Of a stretch of DNA of 64,000 bases, positions 59,410 through 64,000 are shown one piece after another. Position 1 is the first letter of the stretch; each line of letters starts with the position of its first letter. The translations under genes and the position numbers were made by a program. Source of the DNA: Rhodococcus wratislaviensis. Its GTDB lineage: Bacteria > Actinomycetota > Actinomycetes > Mycobacteriales > Mycobacteriaceae. The stretch covers positions 216,001-280,000 of the forward strand of contig NZ_UAUI01000024.1 in assembly GCF_900455735.1 (NCBI RefSeq), in the 5' to 3' direction. Under the pieces are notes generated by a model. The model did not search any database and was not told where the DNA came from. It saw only the letters and a list, made by a program, of their open reading frames with translations.

Positions 59410-60122
59410 GCGGGGCAGAGTTCGCGATCATCGCGTTCGCCGTCTTTCTCGCCTCGTGCATGCAGGCGTCGATCGGATTCGGGATGGGCATGCTCGCGGC
59501 ACCCGTCGTCGCGCTCGTCGATCCGGGCCTGCTGCCCGGGACGCTGATCATGACGGCAACGGTCGTCACGGTGATGGTGGTGTGGCGGGAACGCGACGCC
59601 CTCGATCTGTCGGGCACCGGGTGGGCGCTGGCCGGCCGGGTGCCGGGCACGATCGCGGGTGCGTTGCTGCTGGTGGTGCTGCCGGAACGGGGGTTGTCGC
59701 TGCTGCTCGCGGCCGTGGTGCTGTCCGGGGTCGTCTTCGCGACACTGGGCTGGGCACCGCCGCCGCGGCGCCGGAACCTCGCCGTCGCCGGCGCCGCGTC
59801 GGGTCTGCTCGGCACGGCCACGTCGATCGGCGGACCGCCGATGGCCCTGGTGATGCAGGGGTCGAAGGGGGCGCAGCTGCGCGGCAACATGAGCGCGTTC
59901 TTCCTGGTGGGCTCCACGCTGTCGGTCGCCGTGCTCGCCGCGACGGGGTCGGTGCACCGCGAGTCGGCGGTGATGTTCCTGCTGCTGATCCCGGCGACGG
60001 TGCTCGGCTACGTGGCGTCGCGGTTCGTGAACCGCCACCTGGACGCGGCACGCCTGCGCCGGGCGTCGATCACGGTCTCCTGTGTCGGTGCGTTGATGCT
60101 GATCGGACAGCAACTTCTCTGA
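59406..60122 (+). CDS. TauE/SafE family membrane transporter
   Basis: 238 residues from GTG 59406, overlapping the ATPase stop by 4 nt. Seven to eight helices; SIGFGMGMLAAPVVALVDPGLLPG near the N terminus and SIGGPPMALVM in the second half are TauE/SafE signatures. The family exports sulfonates, sulfite or organic acids. Its tight coupling to an import system is unusual; it may export an acidic by-product. Confidence 0.85.
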   Translation: MSGAEFAIIAFAVFLASCMQASIGFGMGMLAAPVVALVDPGLLPGTLIMTATVVTVMVVWRERDALDLSGTGWALAGRVPGTIAGALLLVVLPERGLSLLLAAVVLSGVVFATLGWAPPPRRRNLAVAGAASGLLGTATSIGGPPMALVMQGSKGAQLRGNMSAFFLVGSTLSVAVLAATGSVHRESAVMFLLLIPATVLGYVASRFVNRHLDAARLRRASITVSCVGALMLIGQQLL

Positions 60123-60132
60123 TGCAGTGTCT

Positions 60133-60146
60133 GCATCGTTCGATGC
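60133..60146. promoter_or_regulatory. Palindrome upstream of glucarate dehydratase
   Basis: GCATCG-TT-CGATGC, a perfect 14-bp palindrome 11 nt upstream of the -35 at 60157. Possible operator of a sugar-acid regulator not present in the window. Confidence 0.4.
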
Positions 60147-60156
60147 TCAACAAGTC

Positions 60157-60187
60157 TTGGACATGTATCGATCGGGCCACTTAGAGT
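60157..60187 (+). promoter_or_regulatory. Internal promoter before glucarate dehydratase
   Basis: TTGGAC (60157-60162) with TTAGAG at 18-nt or TAGAGT at 19-nt spacing (60181-60187). It gives gudD its own promoter inside the longer operon. Confidence 0.4.
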
Positions 60188-60244
60188 TTGGGTTGTGAGG
60201 CGCCTCACGGGCGTCGCTGCGCTGTGAAGGAAGGTTTTCGGAAG

Positions 60245-61582
60245 ATGAGTACAACAAGCACCCCGGTCGTCACCGACATGCGAGTGGTCCCGATCGCGGG
60301 CCACGACAGCATGCTCCTGAACCTGTCCGGCGCGCATGCCCCGTACTTCACCCGGAACCTGGTGATCCTCACCGATTCCGACGGCAACACCGGTGTCGGC
60401 GAGGTGCCCGGCGGTGAACCGATCCGCCGTACCCTTGAGGACGCCCGTGCGATCGTGACGGGACGCAGCATCGGCGAGTACAACGGCGTTCTCGCCGATC
60501 TGCGGCGCACGTTCGCCGACCGCGACGCCGCGGGCCGCGGCAACCAGACGTTCGACCTCCGTGTCGCGATCCACGCCGTCACCGCCGTCGAGTCGGCACT
60601 CCTCGACGTCCTCGGGCAGCACCTCGGCGTTCCCGTCGCGGCCCTGCTCGGCGAGGGCCAGCAGCGCGAGAAGGTGCAGGCGCTCGGCTATCTCTTCTTC
60701 GTCGGCGACCGCAACAAGACCGACCTCGAGTACCAGTCGGGTGCGGCGGAGTCCGACGACTGGCTGCGCCTGCGGCACGAGGAGGCGCTGACACCGGACG
60801 CGGTCGTGCGGCTCGCCGAGGCGGCCCAGGCGCGGTACGGTTTCGCCGACTTCAAGCTCAAGGGCGGTGTCCTCGCACCCCGCGAGGAGGCGGCGGCCGT
60901 CACGGCGCTCGCCGAGCGGTTCCCCGACGCCCGGATCACCCTCGACCCCAACGGTGGTTGGCTGCTGTCGGAGGCGATCGAGACCTGCCGCGGGCTGAAA
61001 GACGTTCTCGCGTATGCCGAGGACCCGGTCGGCCCCGAGGGCAGCTTCTCCGGTCGCGAGGTGATGAGTGAGTTCAAGCGCGCCACCGGACTGCCGACGG
61101 CCACCAACATGATTGCCACCGACTGGCGCGAGATGGGGCACACCATCCGCTCCGGCGCCGTCGACATCCCGCTCGCCGACCCGCACTTCTGGACGATGAA
61201 CGGGTCCGTCCGCGTCGCCCAGCTCTGCGATGCGTGGGGCCTGACATGGGGTTCGCATTCCAACAACCACTTCGACGTGTCGCTCGCGATGTTCACCCAC
61301 GTCGCGGCCGCGGCTCCGGGCGACATCACCGCCATCGACACCCACTGGATCTGGCAGGACGGTCAGCGGATCACCAAGGACCCGTACGAGATCGAAGACG
61401 GCTACCTCACCGTGCCGTCGACTCCCGGTCTCGGTGTCGAACTCGACATGGACCGCGTCGAGGCCGCCCACGAGCTGTACCTGCAGAAGGGGCTCGGCGC
61501 GCGCGACGACTCGATCGGCATGCAGTTCCTGGTGCCGAACTGGACATTCGACAGCAAGCGCCCGGCGTTGGTGCGCGCCTGA
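60245..61582 (+). CDS. gudD: Glucarate dehydratase
   Basis: 445 residues from ATG 60245. Enolase-superfamily, glucarate branch: KxK pair in DFKLKGG (about 201-207), metal ligands in DPNGGW and AEDPVG, NMIATDW, and the general base His in GSHSNNHFDV. It dehydrates D-glucarate to 5-keto-4-deoxyglucarate. It is followed by a 2-hydroxyacid dehydrogenase with a 1-nt overlap and preceded by a complete Dpp-type ABC system and TauE. Length is normal. Confidence 0.93.
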   Translation: MSTTSTPVVTDMRVVPIAGHDSMLLNLSGAHAPYFTRNLVILTDSDGNTGVGEVPGGEPIRRTLEDARAIVTGRSIGEYNGVLADLRRTFADRDAAGRGNQTFDLRVAIHAVTAVESALLDVLGQHLGVPVAALLGEGQQREKVQALGYLFFVGDRNKTDLEYQSGAAESDDWLRLRHEEALTPDAVVRLAEAAQARYGFADFKLKGGVLAPREEAAAVTALAERFPDARITLDPNGGWLLSEAIETCRGLKDVLAYAEDPVGPEGSFSGREVMSEFKRATGLPTATNMIATDWREMGHTIRSGAVDIPLADPHFWTMNGSVRVAQLCDAWGLTWGSHSNNHFDVSLAMFTHVAAAAPGDITAIDTHWIWQDGQRITKDPYEIEDGYLTVPSTPGLGVELDMDRVEAAHELYLQKGLGARDDSIGMQFLVPNWTFDSKRPALVRA

Positions 61583-62562
61583 TGAAGGTCGTCGTCGGCG
61601 ACCGGAACCTGCTGCCGCATCGCGAACTGTTCGAGTCGGGACTGCCGTCCGGCGCGACGGTGTCGTGGCATCGGACGTTCGACGAGCCGGCGATCGCCGC
61701 CGACCTCGCCGACGCCGACGTGTACGTGGGCGGCCGGTTCACCGCCGCAATGGCGGCCGCAGCGCCGAAACTGCGCCTGCTGCACGTCGCAGGCGCGGGC
61801 ACCGACAACGTGGCGTTCGCCGCGCTGCCCGCGGACACCCTGGTGGCCAACACCTTCCACCACGAGGACTCGATCGCCGAGTACATCGTGTCGGCGGCGC
61901 TGATGCTGAGACGCGGATTCCTCCGTCACGACCGCGCACTCCGCGGCGACGTGTGGGCCACATCCGTCTACGACGACGCGATCGCGCAGTCCCGGTCGAT
62001 GCGCGGCGCGCGGGTCGGATTCGTCGGCTTCGGTCACATCGGCCGGCGCTCGTGGAATGTGCTGCGCGCGTTCGGCGCCGAGGGCTGCGCAGTGACCGGG
62101 CGGGGAAATCTCGACGCCGCCGCGGAAGGCCTCCGATGGGCAGGCGACAACACGTCGCTGCTCCGGCTCCTGACCGAGTCCGACGTCGTGGTGGTGTCCG
62201 CGCCGCTGAACGATCACACCCGCGGCATGATCGGCGGCGCGGAACTCGACGCGCTCGGCCCCGACGGCATCCTGATCAACGTCGGGCGCGGCCCCCTCGT
62301 CCAGGAACAACCGCTGTACGACGCGCTGGCCTCGCACCGGATCGCGGCCGCGGCCATCGACGTCTGGTACACCTACCCCGACGCCGGCGGTCACGGCGCC
62401 CCGAGCGCGCTGCCGTTCCGCGACCTGCCGAACATCCTGATGACCCCGCACTCGTCCGGCGTCACCGACCACACGTTCGTCGGTCGCGTCGGCGACATCA
62501 CCGACAACATTCGCAGGCTGGACACGGGGCAGACGGTCCTGCGCACCGTCCGCCCCGCCTAG
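61582..62562 (+). CDS. D-2-hydroxyacid dehydrogenase family protein
   Basis: 326 residues from ATG 61582, sharing one base with the gudD stop. Rossmann motif GFGHIGRRSW, Arg in NVGRGPLV, and His in TPHSSGVTDHT are in place. In glucarate catabolism a tartronate-semialdehyde reductase is expected; this family member might replace it or process a related 2-ketoacid. The family is clear, the role inferred. Confidence 0.88.
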   Translation: MKVVVGDRNLLPHRELFESGLPSGATVSWHRTFDEPAIAADLADADVYVGGRFTAAMAAAAPKLRLLHVAGAGTDNVAFAALPADTLVANTFHHEDSIAEYIVSAALMLRRGFLRHDRALRGDVWATSVYDDAIAQSRSMRGARVGFVGFGHIGRRSWNVLRAFGAEGCAVTGRGNLDAAAEGLRWAGDNTSLLRLLTESDVVVVSAPLNDHTRGMIGGAELDALGPDGILINVGRGPLVQEQPLYDALASHRIAAAAIDVWYTYPDAGGHGAPSALPFRDLPNILMTPHSSGVTDHTFVGRVGDITDNIRRLDTGQTVLRTVRPA

Positions 62563-62568
62563 CGTGCG

Positions 62569-62949
62569 TCAGTAGTTACCGCAGGTCTCGGCGATCGTCA
62601 GCGCCTTCGCGCGCCACTCGACTGCCGGTCCCTCGGTGGGCGCGGTGTCCAGTCGGCTCTTCAGCTGCGGGTGCGCGTCGAGGACGGCCTGGCGGTCGGC
62701 CGGGGACTTCGCGAAGAAGTCGGCCAGCTGAGCCTTGCGCTCGGGGGCCTGGTCGAGGCGTGCGGCGAGCTGCGGAGTCACGTCGTGCATCGCCGCATCG
62801 ATCTGCGCGAAGCTGCAGGTGGAGTTCACGAGGCGGGCGGAGTCGGAGTCGACCGGATCGGCGGAGGCGATGCCCGGGATCACGAGGGCGGCGGAGATCG
62901 CGCCGACGGCGGCGATACCGAAGTGCAGACGTGCTCGTGAAACATTCAT
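62569..62949 (-). CDS. Hemophore-related exported protein
   Basis: 126 residues from ATG 62949 (GGAGGA 6 nt upstream). Sec signal peptide cleaved near ASA (about residue 30). The mature domain is helical with two cysteines (C45 and C123) likely to form a disulfide, and the AQIDAAMHDVTPQLAARLDQAP motif seen in mycobacterial hemophore-related (Rv0203-like) proteins. It may bind heme in the cell envelope. It converges on the dehydrogenase with 6 nt between. Confidence 0.8.
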   Translation of the reverse strand: MNVSRARLHFGIAAVGAISAALVIPGIASADPVDSDSARLVNSTCSFAQIDAAMHDVTPQLAARLDQAPERKAQLADFFAKSPADRQAVLDAHPQLKSRLDTAPTEGPAVEWRAKALTIAETCGNY

Positions 62950-63079
62950 GACGAGTCCTCCCATGTCGGTTGGTTTGCCGGGGCAACGATAGGGGCCCGA
63001 ATTGTGGCTTTTCTGAGGACCGTCTGAGAATTGGTGCGGCGAACTAGACTCCAAAGGCTGCACGTCAGCAGCCCACCGA

Positions 63080-63214
63080 TCAGCGTTCGGCGTTCGACAG
63101 GTTCGTCGAGCAGATCGAACTCCGGGTCAGCCAGGCGCCGTTCCAGCTGTGTGGGGTCGTCCACAGCCCGTGGACGAGGTCGAGGGTGTCGGGCGCTGCG
63201 GTGTGACTGTTCAT
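63080..63214 (-). pseudogene. Remnant of an alpha/beta-hydrolase N terminus
   Basis: A 44-codon frame from ATG 63214. It begins MNSHTAAPDTLDLVHGLWTT, where the LVHGLW part is the oxyanion strand of an alpha/beta hydrolase, then goes out of frame and stops at 63080. A complete hydrolase has about 260-280 residues, so this is a broken fragment, possibly with its remainder deleted. Confidence 0.5.
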
Positions 63215-63249
63215 GACTGTGATCCTTTTGTCTCGGGTGAGGGGATGCC

Positions 63250-63513
63250 ACGAGGTGTAGGTATCGAGGAAGGGTGAGCAGGTCCTTGCCGAGCTCGACG
63301 TTGTGTGTGTCGGTGATGCCGTGCGGGCACCCGGGTAGACCCCGAGCGCGGCGCCGTCGACCTTGTCGACGTCAGCTCGGACGCCGCGAGGTCGGTCCTG
63401 CGCTTCCCAGCTGTCCGCATTGAGCGGCCACCCGTGGCTCAGGACCACGGGCGGCCGGCACCCCAGTTCTTGTAGAGGATGTCGGTGCCGTCGAGAGTGG
63501 TGACTGCCGGTAT
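63250..63513 (-). pseudogene. Decayed non-heme haloperoxidase-type alpha/beta hydrolase
   Basis: N-terminal residues PAVTTLDGTDILYKNWGAGRP then, after a one-base frameshift, VVLSHGWPLNADSWEAQ are recognisable, as is a C-terminal piece (PGCPHGITDTHNVELGKDLL). About 200 residues between them are missing. A GAGGAG ribosome site lies 6 nt before ATA (63513-63511), where an ATG would be expected, so the start codon also appears lost. Clear decay. Confidence 0.65.
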
Positions 63514-63864
63514 GCCGTACTCCTCATGAAGACTCCCCGATGAAGAGTGAGTGGTAATGGGAGCGACGGTCCCATCGTCGAGCTTTCGGACCTGCGAACC
63601 GGCTCAGCGTGCACGCTTCTGATCTGACGGTGCACGCCGGCAGGAATGGCAGATCCGGCGGATTCCAGCGTGCGAATCCCCGCGACCAGGCGATTTGGAA
63701 TATCGCGTGCGGTTCGCGTAACTTATTCCAAGTCAGAGCGACACGGACACCGACATTCACCACCTGGTGATGCAACGAGGTTGTACGAAGTGCCTGACCA
63801 ATCCGAAGTTCACCATCGTGTATGGTTGTGCTTCAACCCCGGAATGTCTTCAGCGGGTGCCGGT
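63514..63864. other. Region upstream of the rRNA promoter
   Basis: No gene is supported. It holds an 11-bp stem (63692-63702 with 63724-63734, one G-T pair) with a nested CGCG/CGCG stem, and AT-richer stretches that could be upstream rRNA promoters (for example around TATGGT, 63821-63826), which I could not align confidently. Confidence 0.4.
63692..63734. repeat. Stem-loop upstream of rrn
   Basis: TTGGAATA (63695-63702) and TATTCCAA (63724-63731) pair perfectly and extend to 11 bp with one wobble. CGCG (63704-63707) and CGCG (63715-63718) nest inside. It could be a terminator for upstream transcripts or a binding site. Confidence 0.4.
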
Positions 63865-64000
63865 TTGCGCCGGTCAACCCGATGAGATAAGCTGGAAAAG
63901 TTGCCCCGGAGCGGCTGGCGAGTGTGTCAGAAGTGATGGTGTGTGCGTGTTCTTTGAGAACTCAACAGTGTGTCGATGAATGTCAGTGCCAAATATTTTT
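63865..64000 (+). promoter_or_regulatory. Ribosomal RNA operon promoter and leader
   Basis: TTGCGC (63865-63870), 17-nt spacer, TAAGCT (63888-63893) is followed by GTTGCCCCGGAGCGG and then TGTTCTTTGAGAACTCAACA (63949-63968), the boxA-type antitermination/processing block known upstream of 16S in Rhodococcus and mycobacteria, and by ATGAATGTCAGTGCC. The 16S gene should begin beyond the window. Promoter hexamers were placed by analogy. Confidence 0.7.

Noticed and set aside
63524..63885. Small frames on both strands upstream of rrn
   Set aside because: They overlap each other and promoter-like sequence, with no ribosome site and no recognisable protein.
1..64000. CRISPR arrays, insertion sequences, prophage or attachment sites
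   Set aside because: No spaced direct-repeat arrays, transposase, integrase or phage genes seen; gene content and GC look uniform.

Overview
High-GC actinobacterial chromosome with many LysR, TetR, IclR and Lrp regulators beside small catabolic operons, Rv1733c-like membrane proteins, a FadA4-like thiolase, a cholesterol-oxidase-like Tat protein, a mycobacterial-type hemophore-related protein, and (at the right end) a ribosomal-RNA leader of rhodococcal/mycobacterial type. I infer Rhodococcus (jostii/opacus-like); this is recognition, not a search result. The window is ordinary chromosome rich in catabolic cassettes. I see no phage, no insertion sequence, no CRISPR array, and no rRNA or tRNA gene body; the window stops just before a probable 16S gene.

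Left part (1-17.4 kb). A minus-strand operon encodes an MHS transporter, a GntR regulator, a nitrilase-fold amidase, a DUF2848 protein, an HpaB-type flavin monooxygenase, a cupin and a flavin reductase: a compact pathway for an unknown, possibly nitrogen-containing, aromatic compound. Its leader region also holds a plus-strand candidate small RNA with the only T-rich intrinsic terminator I found. Next come an amidohydrolase, a TetR regulator and an APC permease tied together by three copies of one palindrome. A DUF3263-like protein, a TetR regulator, a secreted GMC oxidoreductase and a small exported protein follow. Then comes a DUF3100 transporter / M20 hydrolase / L-serine dehydratase operon opposite an Lrp regulator.

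Middle (17.4-41.8 kb). A DUF1097 membrane protein is bracketed by two copies of a hairpin repeat. Beyond it lie a P-loop kinase, an inositol/sugar cassette (two Gfo/Idh/MocA dehydrogenases, a universal stress protein, a sugar MFS transporter), a TetR/enoyl-CoA hydratase pair, and a ketone-body operon (thiolase plus CoA-transferase A/B) opposite IclR. A MarR regulon follows (YceI, AhpD-like protein, MarR, VOC protein, pirin) with three near-identical operators. After it come a GH78 alpha-L-rhamnosidase with a 56-residue membrane partner, two Rv1733c-like proteins flanking an exported intradiol dioxygenase, a LysR/EamA pair and a GGDEF protein.

Right part (41.8-64 kb). This holds a nitrilase/APC permease operon opposite TetR, an Old Yellow Enzyme, an Lrp / amidase / AtoE-type transporter group, and a 2-hydroxyacid dehydrogenase with a stress protein. 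A complete Opp/Dpp-type ABC transporter is followed by TauE, glucarate dehydratase and a second 2-hydroxyacid dehydrogenase. The end has a hemophore-related protein, decayed alpha/beta-hydrolase remnants and the rrn promoter/leader.

A cross-cutting pattern is that several regulators have a -10-like hexamer 6-8 nt before the start codon and no Shine-Dalgarno, suggesting leaderless mRNAs. All functions are read from sequence by eye; no database search was possible.
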